Shown here: piece by piece, positions 51,009 to 60,628 of the stretch
Layout of the letters: each line of letters opens with the position of its first letter
Position numbering within the stretch: position 1 is the stretch's first letter
Origin: CAYRVF01 sp964427535
GTDB lineage: Bacteria; Chloroflexota; Ktedonobacteria; Ktedonobacterales; JADMIN01
Direction: 5' to 3'
Length of the DNA stretch: 64,000 bases
Assembly: GCA_964427535.1 (NCBI GenBank)
Contig: CAYRVF010000008.1
Coordinates: forward strand, 3,630 to 67,629
The notes under the pieces: model-generated
Seen by the model: the letters and a program-made list of their open reading frames with translations, nothing else
Told to the model about the DNA's origin: nothing
Database searches by the model: none
Position numbers and translations under genes: made by a program

Positions 51009-53150
51009 GTGCCGGGACTCTCCGAGCAGCAATTACTGTTTAGCCTGCTGGCGCTCGCTGTCGTTCTCGCCGCCGCCCGTGCATCCGGTGAGGTAGCGCG
51101 GCGCCTGGGCCAGCCCGAGGTTCTTGGTGAACTCTTTGCCGGCTTCCTGCTAGGCCCCTCTGTGCTCGGCGCGGTTCTGCCCGGAGCGCGCTCGGTGCTC
51201 TTTCTGAACTCAGGCGTCGAGCCGGTGCTCTCGATCTTCTCGTGGGTGGGCGCGATTCTCTTGCTGCTGATCGCGGGCATCGAGGTCGATCTGGGCATTC
51301 TCAGGTCCGTCGCGCGGCCGGGTGCGTTCGCCGCTGTCGGGGCGATTGTACCATCGCTAGTGGGCGGCGCGGGGTTCGCGCTCATCGTCCTGCATCGCGG
51401 TCTGCCCTACAACTTCATGCTGGGCATCGTGCTCTCGGTGACGGCGGTGAGTGTCGCCGCGAAGATCCTGATCGAGCGCGATGTGTTGCGCCGCGAATAT
51501 GCGCAGGTCATTCTCGCGGCGGGCATCGCGAGCGAGGTAGTGGTCTGGCTGCTGGTCTCCGTCGCCTCGGCAACCAAGGGGGCGTCGCCAGTGCTTGCCG
51601 CCGCGCGGAGTCTGGTCTTCGCCGTGGCGTTCTTCGGAGTGGTGATCTTCGCCGGGCGCCGGTTCGTCTTCTGGGCGATGCGCCGGGTCGCCGATTCGAC
51701 ACATGTCGTGCGCGGGCAGCTCTCGCTCATCGTCATCCTGACGTTTCTCGCGTCGGCCATCACCCAGGCGCTTGGCCTTCACGCGCTGCTGGGAGCCTTC
51801 GCAGTGGGCGTGCTGCTCAGTCGGGCACCCCGCACCAATAAGCCGCTGCTCGAAAACGTCCAGACGCTTACGACGGGACTTTTCGCGCCGATCTTCTTTG
51901 TGCTCGCGGGTATGCGGGTGGACATTTATCAGCTCGGTTCGCCGGTCTCGATCGGGCTGGTGCTGCTCTTGTTCGTCGTCGCGTCACTGCTCAAGCTGGT
52001 CTTCGCGACACTGGGCGCGCGACTCGGCGGTCTGGGGGCCTGGCAAGCGGCGCTCGTAGGCGTCGGGCTGAATATGAAGGGCGGCACGGATGTCATCGTC
52101 GCGATCGTCGGCGTTGAGTTGGGGCTGCTTTCGACACGTGTGTACACGATGTACGCGATTGTGGCGATGCTGACCGTACTGATCGCCCCAACGCTGATCA
52201 CCCACCTGGAGCGCAAGGCGCCGCCGACGGAGGGAGAGGTTGAGCGACTCGAACACGAGGAGGCGACGCGACGGTCGTACGTTTCGGGTGTGGAGCGCGT
52301 CCTCGTGCCGATTGGCCCGCACCTGTGTCCGGAGCTTACTGCGAGCGTCATCGAGCGGATCGCACAGGCGAAGCTGCGGCAGAAAGAAATCTTCGACATT
52401 ACGGAACTTGTCGTGAATGTGGAGGAGCCGCGCGACACGGTGTCGACCAGCGTAAAAGCCATCAGCACCATCGATCGCGTCGAGCCGCTCGAGAATGTGG
52501 AACTGCGCCAGAAGCATATCGACGTCGGCGGTGGTCTCCGGCTGGTCGTCGATGCGGCGAAGGACTACGATGTCATCGCCATAGGCGCCCGACAACCTCA
52601 GGCAGGCCAGCGTCTCTCGCTGGGCAGGCTACAGGACGCGATCGTGCATCGAGCAGAGACGAGTGTGCTCGTCACGATCAGCGACGACGACCGAGTGACG
52701 CTGGGCGCGAGGAGCCGCATCCTTGTGCCGATCAATGGCCTGGAATACTCCCTCTCGGCAGCGGATACCGCGGCCTATCTCGCACAGGGGTCAGGGAGCG
52801 AAGTGGTGCTGCTCAATGTCGCCTATCCAACGGCGGACTCGATGCTCTGGCAGGAAGGCGACCATAGACGGCTGCTCGAAGCCGCCAATGGCGTCATGGG
52901 CGAGGCCGCGTTTCGCATCGCGCGGCTGGGGGTGCCCGTCTCGAAGCGCGTTAAGTTCGGGCCGAATGCCGCGGGCGTGATTCGCGACGAGCTGGCGACC
53001 GGTGATTTTGCGCTGGTCGTGCTGGGGGCGGTCGACCGAGGAGCGAGCGCGCATTTCTCGCTGGGCCGCACGGCAGAGGCAGTGCTGACATGCCGGCAGG
53101 TGCCAAAGCTGCTGCTGGTCTCCCGCCAGACGGTCCATGTCGACCGCTAG
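51009..53150 (+). CDS. CPA2-family cation/proton antiporter with two USP domains
   Basis: 713 residues. Residues 1 to ~400 are a twelve-helix Na+/H+ exchanger domain: ARRLGQPEVLGELFAGFLLGPS, LLLLIAGIEVDL and GLHALLGAFAVGVLLSRAP carry the typical motifs. Instead of an RCK/TrkA-N domain it ends with two universal-stress-type domains, one near VERVLVPIG and one near SRILVPINGLEYSLSAADTA, with LVVLGAVDRGASAHFSLGRTAEAVL in the second. These would sense nucleotides and gate the exchanger. GTG start behind AAGGAG. Confidence 0.9.
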   Translation: MPGLSEQQLLFSLLALAVVLAAARASGEVARRLGQPEVLGELFAGFLLGPSVLGAVLPGARSVLFLNSGVEPVLSIFSWVGAILLLLIAGIEVDLGILRSVARPGAFAAVGAIVPSLVGGAGFALIVLHRGLPYNFMLGIVLSVTAVSVAAKILIERDVLRREYAQVILAAGIASEVVVWLLVSVASATKGASPVLAAARSLVFAVAFFGVVIFAGRRFVFWAMRRVADSTHVVRGQLSLIVILTFLASAITQALGLHALLGAFAVGVLLSRAPRTNKPLLENVQTLTTGLFAPIFFVLAGMRVDIYQLGSPVSIGLVLLLFVVASLLKLVFATLGARLGGLGAWQAALVGVGLNMKGGTDVIVAIVGVELGLLSTRVYTMYAIVAMLTVLIAPTLITHLERKAPPTEGEVERLEHEEATRRSYVSGVERVLVPIGPHLCPELTASVIERIAQAKLRQKEIFDITELVVNVEEPRDTVSTSVKAISTIDRVEPLENVELRQKHIDVGGGLRLVVDAAKDYDVIAIGARQPQAGQRLSLGRLQDAIVHRAETSVLVTISDDDRVTLGARSRILVPINGLEYSLSAADTAAYLAQGSGSEVVLLNVAYPTADSMLWQEGDHRRLLEAANGVMGEAAFRIARLGVPVSKRVKFGPNAAGVIRDELATGDFALVVLGAVDRGASAHFSLGRTAEAVLTCRQVPKLLLVSRQTVHVDR

Positions 53151-53281
53151 TCTGTAGAGCGTTCGACGTGTGGGCATGTGGTCTGCCTCTTGCACCATCA
53201 GCGTCTGGTGACTCGACGGTCTCCGTCTGTCACGCCCGACACGACGCCGTGCGCGGGACTTTCCAGTCAAGGAGGATGCGA

Positions 53282-54382
53282 ATGAGCCGCTTTGGAATCG
53301 GCACGGGCACGCTAGCTCTTACTTCAGGCGTCGCGCTCGCCCTGGCGGTGAATAAGGCACTACGGCAGGCGCTCGCGGAAGACCTCACCGGGCAGGTTGT
53401 CATCGTGACCGGCAGCTCGCGCGGGCTGGGGCTGGCGCTCGCGCGAGAGTTCGCGCGGCAGGGCGCGAAGGTGGTGCTCTGCGCTCGTGACGCCGAACAG
53501 CTCGAGTGGGCACGCGCCGACATTGAGAAGCGCGGAGCCGAGGCATTAGCCGTCGAGTGCGATGTGACCAACCCGGACGATGTGGCGCGACTCGTCACCA
53601 CTGCCACTGCCCGCTTCGGCCGGGTGGATGTGCTGGTCAACAACGCCGGGACGATTCAGGTGGGTCCGTCCGATATGCAGACACGGGCGGACTTTGAAGA
53701 TGCTTTGAACGAGATGTTTTGGAGCGTGTATAACTGCACCACCGCGGTCCTGCCGCAAATGCGCGCGCGACATTCTGGCCGCATCGTCAACATCACCTCC
53801 ATCGGCGGCAAGATCAGCGTGCCGCATCTTCTGCCGTACTCAACCGCGAAGTTCGCTGCGACGGGCTTCTCGGAGGGTCTGCGCGCCGAGCTGGCGAAAG
53901 ACGGCATCACGGTCGTGACGGTGATTCCGGGCCTTATGCGCACAGGCTCACCTGTCAACGCGATCTTCAAAGGGCAGAATGAGAAGGAGTACACCTGGTT
54001 CGCGCTCAGCGACAATATCCCAGGTGTCTCGATCAACGCGGAGCGGGCGGCGCGCCAGATCGTGGCGGCGGCGCGCCGGGGTGAGGCGGAGGCTATAATC
54101 TCGCTCCCGGCACAGGCGGCGGTGCTGTTCCATGGTGTCTTCCCTGGGCTGACCATCGACATCGCTGCGCTCGTCAATCGTCTGCTACCGGCACCCGGCG
54201 GCATCGGCAAAGGGCGGGCGACCGGGCGCGAGAGTCAGACGCACATCACCGAGTCGCCCCTGCTGGCGCTCGGCAAGCGCGCAGGCGAGCGGTTCCACCA
54301 GGAGCCCGCGGCGAAGGCGTGGGACGGCGACGAAGTGGACGACGCGCGGGCCGATGGAAGCAGGGCACGGCCCGGCCGGTGA
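53282..54382 (+). CDS. Short-chain dehydrogenase/reductase
   Basis: 366 residues with an N-terminal membrane helix (IGTGTLALTSGVALALAV) then an SDR domain: VIVTGSSRGLGLALAREF (TG-x3-GLG), DVTNPDDV, NNAGTIQVG, SIGGK, catalytic YSTAKFAATGF (Y-x3-K) and TVIPGLMRTGS. The C-terminal ~100 residues are beyond the usual SDR and end in an acidic low-complexity tail. GGAGG stands 6 bases before the ATG at 53282. Substrate unknown; the type resembles membrane-associated SDRs of soil bacteria. Confidence 0.9.
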   Translation: MSRFGIGTGTLALTSGVALALAVNKALRQALAEDLTGQVVIVTGSSRGLGLALAREFARQGAKVVLCARDAEQLEWARADIEKRGAEALAVECDVTNPDDVARLVTTATARFGRVDVLVNNAGTIQVGPSDMQTRADFEDALNEMFWSVYNCTTAVLPQMRARHSGRIVNITSIGGKISVPHLLPYSTAKFAATGFSEGLRAELAKDGITVVTVIPGLMRTGSPVNAIFKGQNEKEYTWFALSDNIPGVSINAERAARQIVAAARRGEAEAIISLPAQAAVLFHGVFPGLTIDIAALVNRLLPAPGGIGKGRATGRESQTHITESPLLALGKRAGERFHQEPAAKAWDGDEVDDARADGSRARPGR

Positions 54383-54426
54383 TCGACCGGCGGAGGCCGT
54401 CACGTTCCGGCCCCGTGTCTGGTTGC

Positions 54427-55644
54427 TCAGGCGCTCCGCTGAATCGCCTGGATGGCCTCTGCAAGATGCTCAAGGTCGTCTTCGGTGTTGTAGAAGCCGG
54501 CGGCCAAGCGGTTCGCCCGTGGGTTGCTGATGTAGCGCGTGACGAACCGGATGGCGATGTTGTACTCGTCGGCGAGGCGATTGCTCAGGTCTTCTGGGTC
54601 GATGCCCGCGACGACGAAGCTGATTAGCCCAGCAGAGCGGTCCGCAGGCGTGACAACCTCGACGCCGCTGATCCCGGTCAGAAGCTCGCGGGCCAAACGG
54701 CCGAGCGCCGCGATACGATCCGCGGCCCAGGGCAGGCCGACATCGTCACGAATCCACCGAGTCGCGGCTTGCTGACCGCGAAGCAGCGGCAGACTGATGC
54801 TGCCGACGTCGAACCGCGAGGCGTCTTCGGCGGGCTCGAAGGTGCCCGCGAGATAGTCGAGTGAGTCCATGCGCGCGCCGAAGGGACCGACGATTGTCTG
54901 CTCCAGGCGTTCGAGACTGCCAGCGCGCGCGTAGAAGACGCCAGTCTCTTCGGGTCCACACATCCACTTCTGACCGGGGCAGGCGTAGAAATCCACCTCC
55001 AGGTCGTGCATGTCGATCGGAATCTGCCCGTACGACTGCGCGCCGTCGACGGCGACGAGCACATTGTGGCTGTGCGCCATCGCCACCAGCTCTTTCAGCG
55101 GAAGCACGGTGCCGGTGGTGTAGGGGATGTGCGAGAGCACGAGCATTCTGGTGCGCGGGGTGATCTGTCGCTCGAAGGTCGCCACGATCTCGTCTGTTGA
55201 GGCGTCGCCGATGCCGATGTCGGCGACGCGCACGCACACGCCATAGCGTCGTCGCGCGAGAAAGATGGGCAGAAGGCCGCTAGGGTGTTCCAGGTTGGAA
55301 GTGACGATCTCATCGCCTTCGCGCCAGGGAAATCCGGCGATCGCGAGGTTCATGCCATCGGTCGTGTGGCGGCACAACGCCAACTCGGCTGGGTCACAGC
55401 CAATGACCTGGGCGACATCCGACTTGACCTCAGTAGCCGCCCCAAATATCTGCACGTAATGGTCCCGCGCGATGCGCCCGTGCAGCAGCTCGTCATCTTC
55501 CGCCTGGCGCATCGCGGCTATCGCCCGGCGCGGGAGTGGGCCGCACGCGCCAGTGTTGAGATAGACGGTACTCAGGACGGCTGGGACCTCCTCGCGGATA
55601 CGCTGGATGCGTGCGCTGTCGTCTCGGCGTGACGGCAATGACAT
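54427..55644 (-). CDS. Class V aminotransferase (cysteine desulfurase/isopenicillin epimerase-like)
   Basis: 405-residue PLP enzyme of fold type I. TVYLNTGACGPLPRRAIAAM starts the class V region. TTDGMNLAIAGFPWREGDEIVTSNLEHPSGLLPI is the cofactor loop, VDGAQSYGQIPID holds the PLP Asp, and the lysine is in CPGQKWMCGPEETG. No SufS/NifS active-site Cys loop is evident, so it is more like the epimerase/selenocysteine lyase group. GGAGG is placed well before the ATG at 55644; the longer frame is unlikely. Confidence 0.85.
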   Translation of the reverse strand: MSLPSRRDDSARIQRIREEVPAVLSTVYLNTGACGPLPRRAIAAMRQAEDDELLHGRIARDHYVQIFGAATEVKSDVAQVIGCDPAELALCRHTTDGMNLAIAGFPWREGDEIVTSNLEHPSGLLPIFLARRRYGVCVRVADIGIGDASTDEIVATFERQITPRTRMLVLSHIPYTTGTVLPLKELVAMAHSHNVLVAVDGAQSYGQIPIDMHDLEVDFYACPGQKWMCGPEETGVFYARAGSLERLEQTIVGPFGARMDSLDYLAGTFEPAEDASRFDVGSISLPLLRGQQAATRWIRDDVGLPWAADRIAALGRLARELLTGISGVEVVTPADRSAGLISFVVAGIDPEDLSNRLADEYNIAIRFVTRYISNPRANRLAAGFYNTEDDLEHLAEAIQAIQRSA

Positions 55645-55836
55645 CGTGCTGGCCTCCATGAGATGCGCGTCGCACCCTCGGGTGTGGCGCGTTGGGTTCA
55701 TCGATCGGTACCACCCGCCAGGCGAGCGGTTCGTCTGCTTGTAGCCTATCACACGTGTAGCGGCTGCTCGCTCGGGTGCGCCGGCACGCCACAACACGCG
55801 GCTCGTGTTCGTGCGGAGTGCTGAGGTTCGGGAAGC

Positions 55837-57066
55837 CTACACTTCGAGAGGGCGCGAGAAGAGGCGCGTGGGTGCAGAGTGGGGAACAACCACCGTAAGT
55901 GCGAGTGGTGCGATGCTGAATGTCATCGGGAGCGTGCCGTGCAACTCGCCGTCAACCTGGACCGGCAGAGGTGGATTGGATTCGAGACGCACCGTGCGGC
56001 CGCGTTCGTAGCGAATCTGTGGCCCACGCGACGGCCGCCGGAAGAACGCGCGCAGAAATACACGGGCGCGATGGACGAGCCCACCGCCGCCGATGATAAC
56101 CACATCGAGCAGGCCATCATCGGCAACCGCGTTGGTGGTGAAGGTGAATGCGCCGCCATAGAGCCGAGTGTTGCCGACGATCACCATTAGCGCGCTCGTG
56201 TTGTGGCGCCGGCCATTGTGCTGCCAGACGATACGCGCGGGGCGCGACGTCAGGCTGAGCATGCTCACCGCCGCGAGGTATTCGAGCGCCTTCAGTCCGA
56301 GGCGCTTCAGCCGGCTTTGCTCTACGCGCCGAGTGGCCTCGGCATCGAGGCCAATGCCCGCCATGAGCAGAAAGTAGCGCGCGTTCGCCCGTCCGAGGTC
56401 CACACGTCGGCGGGCTCCGTGCAGCAGAACGTTACGCGCCTCATGCAGATTCAGCGGAATCCCCGTCTCGCGCGCCCACACGTTGACCGTGCCCACCGGC
56501 AGGACGCCGAGCGCCGTGGTGTGACCGGCCAGCGACTGGATGATGTCGTTGATGGTGCCATCGCCGCCAGCGGCGATCACGAGCTCCATGCCCTGCTCCG
56601 TCGCCTCTCGCGCGAGCACCTGTGCATGGCCAGGCCGCTCGGTGAGAGAGAGCTCAGTCGGCAGTCCGCGCTCCGTGAGCCAGGCCGCCGTCTCTTCGAG
56701 CTCGCGCATGACGCCAGGCAGCTTGATCGTTCCCGACGTAGGATTGGCGATAATGCGCGCGCGGAATCCTGTCGCTGGCGAGACGTCGGGGACGACCGAG
56801 GCCGCCGGACGGAGGAGTGTGGCTGGTGGACTAGGTGAGGGCACGACGGAATACGTCAGATGCGAGACAGCGGAGAGATACGCGAGAGTGGCGTCTTGCA
56901 GTGCGTGAACCGACTGGCGGACGGTGCTTCGCACCCGGGACACGCGCCACGTCCAGCGACCCACAGTGGCAGCCGTCCGGACATGCTCAATATTGAGGCG
57001 CCCTGCTATCGCGAACAGGCGCTCGCGCACATAGGACGCCGTGCGCTGCTTGCTCGCTTCAGCCAT
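55837..57066 (-). CDS. Diacylglycerol/lipid kinase-family protein
   Basis: 409 residues. After an ~85-residue N-terminal region of no clear fold, RARIIANPTSGTIKLPGVM opens the DAGK catalytic domain, with AAGGDGTINDIIQSL (GGDGT nucleotide loop) and LPVGTVNVWARETGIP. MLIPGG-type lipid specificity cannot be set; DgkB-like phosphorylation of diacylglycerol or another lipid is likely. The C-terminal half is the second domain. GGAG precedes the ATG at 57066. It is alone between the aminotransferase and the murF-alr gene, same strand. Confidence 0.87.
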   Translation of the reverse strand: MAEASKQRTASYVRERLFAIAGRLNIEHVRTAATVGRWTWRVSRVRSTVRQSVHALQDATLAYLSAVSHLTYSVVPSPSPPATLLRPAASVVPDVSPATGFRARIIANPTSGTIKLPGVMRELEETAAWLTERGLPTELSLTERPGHAQVLAREATEQGMELVIAAGGDGTINDIIQSLAGHTTALGVLPVGTVNVWARETGIPLNLHEARNVLLHGARRRVDLGRANARYFLLMAGIGLDAEATRRVEQSRLKRLGLKALEYLAAVSMLSLTSRPARIVWQHNGRRHNTSALMVIVGNTRLYGGAFTFTTNAVADDGLLDVVIIGGGGLVHRARVFLRAFFRRPSRGPQIRYERGRTVRLESNPPLPVQVDGELHGTLPMTFSIAPLALTVVVPHSAPTRLFSRPLEV

Positions 57067-57179
57067 CCGGACGCTCCGTGTCTACTCTTCGCTAGCGGAC
57101 ATATGTCCCCATTGTAGTACGTAGGAACGCGCGCTGCTGGTCACACGCGTCCCGCTACATTGCTGCAACGCAGGACATG

Positions 57180-59832
57180 TTAACTGATGCGTGGCACGCG
57201 CGCGAGGAGGGCCGAGACGACCTCGTAATTGATCGTGCCCAGGCGGGCAGCCACGTCGTCAGCCGAGAGGGTCTCGCTGCCCTGAGTTCCGATGAGGACG
57301 ACTTCATCGCCCTGGCGGACGGCGGGGATGTCGGTCACGTCGATCATGCACTGGTCCATCGCGACGCGGCCGAGCAGGGGCGCGCGGGCTCCCCGCACCA
57401 GCACCTCGCCCCAGTTCGCGGGCGCGCGGCGGAAGCCGTCGGCGTAGCCCACGGGCAGGACTGCGATGCGCATGGGAGCGGGAGTGACGAATGTGGCGCC
57501 GTAGCTGATCCCTTCGCCCGCCGGAATATCCTTGACCTGCGCGACTTGTGTCTTGAAGCTGAGCGCGGGAGAAAATCCCGCGGGTAGCGGCACCTCTCGG
57601 GACGGCGCGAGGCCGTAGATGGCGATCCCCGGCCGCACCATGTTGAAGCGCGCCTCGGGGAGGGTGAGCGTCGCTGCGCTGTTGGAGGCGTGCACGATGG
57701 GGGGCCTGCCGCCATCGCGGTCGAACGCCTCTAGCACGCGCTCGAAACGGGCGAGCTGCATCCGGGCGTAGGTCTGGTCGGCGCTGTCGGCGGTCGCGAA
57801 GTGCGTGAAGATGCCCTCGACCTCCAGATTCGGCAGCGCGCGCAGCTCCTGACAGAATGCGACGATCTCCTCGGGATTTTCCGCGCGCAGGCCCAGCCGC
57901 GCCATGCCCGTATCAACTTTGACGTGGACGCGTACTAGCCGTCCCAGGTCGGTTGCTGCACGCGAGAGCGCCCGCGCGGAATCCAGCGAGTACACGGTGG
58001 TGCGCACGTCGAGCGAGACGGCGTCGCGCGCCTGCCAGGGAGGCGTGTAGCCGAATACGAGCACTGGCTTGGTGATTCCCGCAGAGCGCAGCGGTTGCGC
58101 CTCGCTCACCGTCGCGACGCCAAGCCAAGACGCGCCATTGCGCAGCACCGTGCGCGCGACACGCAACGCGCCGTGCCCGTAGGCGTCGGCCTTGAGGCTG
58201 ACGAGCACGGCGACGTCGGGACCCACTATTTCGGCGATGCGCTGGGTATTCTCGCCAATCGCGCTGAGGTCGATTTCCAACCACGTCGGCCGGTCCGGGC
58301 GCATTACGACCACGCGGCGCCATGCCTGTGTCTGGCGTGGAAGCACCGTCTCGGCCTGCTCGGGATGGGCGAGAAGCTGCGCCGTCACCTGTTCGAGGCG
58401 CATCTCCTCTGATCCCTTGATATAGACCACCGGCGGCTTCGCGACATCTTCGGCGGCGAAGGTGAGCACGGCGCGTGCGGCATCATCGGGCGTGTGGGTG
58501 ATGGCGACGCGCTCGGACGGCAGACCAGCCCGCAGCGCCTCATCGGAGATGACCTCGGCGCGCAGTCCGTTAGTGATGAGATAGTCCACCCGTGGCGCGA
58601 CGTATCTTCCGAGCGCGGCGTGAGACTCGGCCTCGTACGCGCCCAGGCGCAGCATGTCGCCGAGGACGGCGATGCGGCGCTGGTGGCGCGCCTGAGCGAT
58701 CGCGTCTAACGCGGTGATGCCCGCGGTCGCGCTGGAGGGTGTCGCGTTGTGAGAGTCGTCGAGGAGCGTCATGCCGTGTGTACCGTCGAGCCAGGACATG
58801 CGCCCGGGAAGTGGTCGCAGGTCGCGAAGCACCTCAATTGCGCGCTCGGGGGAGACGCCGACATGCTGGCCGACCGTGACGGCGGCGAGCACCGCGTCGG
58901 CCCAATGATCGCCGTGCAGGTGGGGGAAGACGGCGGGCGCTTCGCGTGCATTCTCTGGCCCGACGCGTCGCAGTGTCAGGGCCAGCGATTCGCGTGTGCC
59001 GAGCGGGACGATAGTGTAGCGCAACGGGAGCGCATCTGGCGAGGGCGTTTCGTCGGTGAGCGGGCCAAAGCGCACGACGTCAGCCTTCGAGCGTTCCGCC
59101 ATTGCTCCGGCAAACTGGTCGTTGGCGTTGAGGAGGGCGGCTCCATCGGGCGGAAGCGCCGCGACAAGCTCCGCGAGCTCATGCGCGTAGGCGTCGAGTG
59201 AATCAAAGTATTGCAGGTGGGTCGGGCTCACGTTGGTAACGACGCCAATAGTCGGGCGGACAATCGCGCAGAGGTCACGTATCTCGCCGGGATGATCGGC
59301 GGCGAGCTCGACGACGGCGTAGCGGTGGACCGGCTCTAGCCGACCGAGCGAGAGCGGCAACCCGAGCAGATCGTTGTAGTTCTGCCAGGAACGGAATGTC
59401 GGGGCGAGGGTGTCGAGCACGTCGGCGATGGCTTCTTTAGTCGTCGTCTTGCCCGTGCTGCCCGTCACGGCGACGACGGTAGGCTGCCATTGACGCAGGA
59501 TATAGGCCGCGTACCTGCGTAGCGCCTCGCGGGTATCGCCGACGAGCATCACGGTCGCGCCGCTCCGCCGGAGTCGCTCGACGGCGCCCGCACTGAGGCT
59601 GGCAATCCGCGACCGCTCTGCGAGAAGAGCGCCTGCCCCACGCTCAATGGCGTCCTCCAGGAACTCGTGGCCGTCGGTATGCATCCCGCGCACGGCGACG
59701 AAGCATGCGCCCGGCTGGACTGTGCGTGAATCGTGGGCGAAGCCGTCGAACGTCGCNNNNNNNNNNCGCGCGTTCGCCACGCACGAGTACATCTGCCGAG
59801 GTCGCGGAGAGGATATCGTCGAGTGCGATCAT
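57180..59832 (-). CDS. murF-alr: MurF-alanine racemase fusion, interrupted by an assembly gap
   Basis: One gene joins UDP-MurNAc-tripeptide D-Ala-D-Ala ligase (MurF) to alanine racemase. MurF: FDGFAHDSRTVQPGACFVA, then VTGSTGKTTTKEAIADV (P-loop) and LDDSHNATPSS. The racemase starts near RPTWLEIDLSAIGENTQRI with the PLP lysine in SLKADAYGHGA, and the catalytic Tyr in GISYGATF. The two halves make D-Ala and then use it. The real start is probably the ATG at 59832 (IALDDILSATSADVLVRG), whose frame meets the rest only across the N-gap, whose length must therefore be a multiple of three rather than ten. Such fusions are known in Bacteroidetes and some others. Confidence 0.88.
59757..59766. other. 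Assembly gap of ten N
   Basis: Ten unresolved bases inside the murF N-terminus, in the region between VLVRGERA and TFDGFAHDSR. Ten is likely a placeholder. Frames on the two sides agree only if the true length is a multiple of three. Confidence 0.95.
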
Positions 59833-59952
59833 GGGGAATCCTGTGAGAAAGGGCTGGTAGTGAGCGACGCGTGGTCGAGACGGGCGGCCAGATTTAGCGC
59901 GGCATGAGCGGCTGCGCGCCCACAATGACGCGAAGCTCGACAGAACTAGGCG

Positions 59953-60567
59953 CTATTCGGCGCTGTCGTCATCCTCGTCGTCGCTGGTGGGCGTGGTGAT
60001 GTCGCCGACGACGGCGAGCACGTCGCCCTGGTTTACCGTCTGTCCCTTGCGCACACGAACACTCTTCACGATACCTGGGCGTGGGGTAGTGAGATCGTTC
60101 TCCATTTTCATGGCTTCGAGCACGATCACCGTGTCGCCGCGCCGCACTTCCTGTCCCTCTTCTTTCATCACATTCGAGACGAGGCCGGGCATCGGCGCGC
60201 GGATGGAGACATCGCCCGAGACGTGCGCGCCCCCACCGATGGAGGCAAGCGCCTGCGAGCGTTCGTCCTGCAGGGCAACCACGTAGGGGCGACCGTCGAT
60301 CATCACCTCAAAGTGCTGGGCGGTGCCGTCGCCGTCCGCCTCGCCGCTCGGCACAGGCCGGATATAGAGGTTGTAGCTCTGTCCACCAACCAGCGCGGTG
60401 TATTGCGTCGCGGTCTGTGCGGCCGTGTCGACGTTGGGCACATGTGGACTGGCTGGCTGCCAGTCGACCTCAAGCTCTGATCCATCCAAGGTGACACGGC
60501 GCACGTGGCCGTTCTCGTGGACGGCGACCGTGAACGACTGCTCCCTAACCCGCGCTACGAATGCCAT
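59953..60567 (-). CDS. Biotin carboxyl carrier protein/biotinyl-domain subunit
   Basis: 204 residues. After an N-terminal beta-rich part (FTVAVHENGHVRRVTLDGSEL; YVVALQDERSQ) the C-terminal biotinyl domain carries APMPGLVSNVMKEEGQEV, LEAMKMENDLTTPRPG (biotin Lys154) and QGDVLAVVGD. The domain order resembles the C-terminal biotin part of acyl-CoA carboxylases such as propionyl/pyruvate carboxylase alpha subunits, standing alone. It lies between the kinase gene and murF-alr; a carboxylase partner is not in the window. Confidence 0.9.
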   Translation of the reverse strand: MAFVARVREQSFTVAVHENGHVRRVTLDGSELEVDWQPASPHVPNVDTAAQTATQYTALVGGQSYNLYIRPVPSGEADGDGTAQHFEVMIDGRPYVVALQDERSQALASIGGGAHVSGDVSIRAPMPGLVSNVMKEEGQEVRRGDTVIVLEAMKMENDLTTPRPGIVKSVRVRKGQTVNQGDVLAVVGDITTPTSDDEDDDSAE

Positions 60568-60628
60568 GAGGCTCTCCTACGATATGCTGCTACAGAGACA
60601 ACGATGTTTGGTCGTGGCGTGGCGGCGC

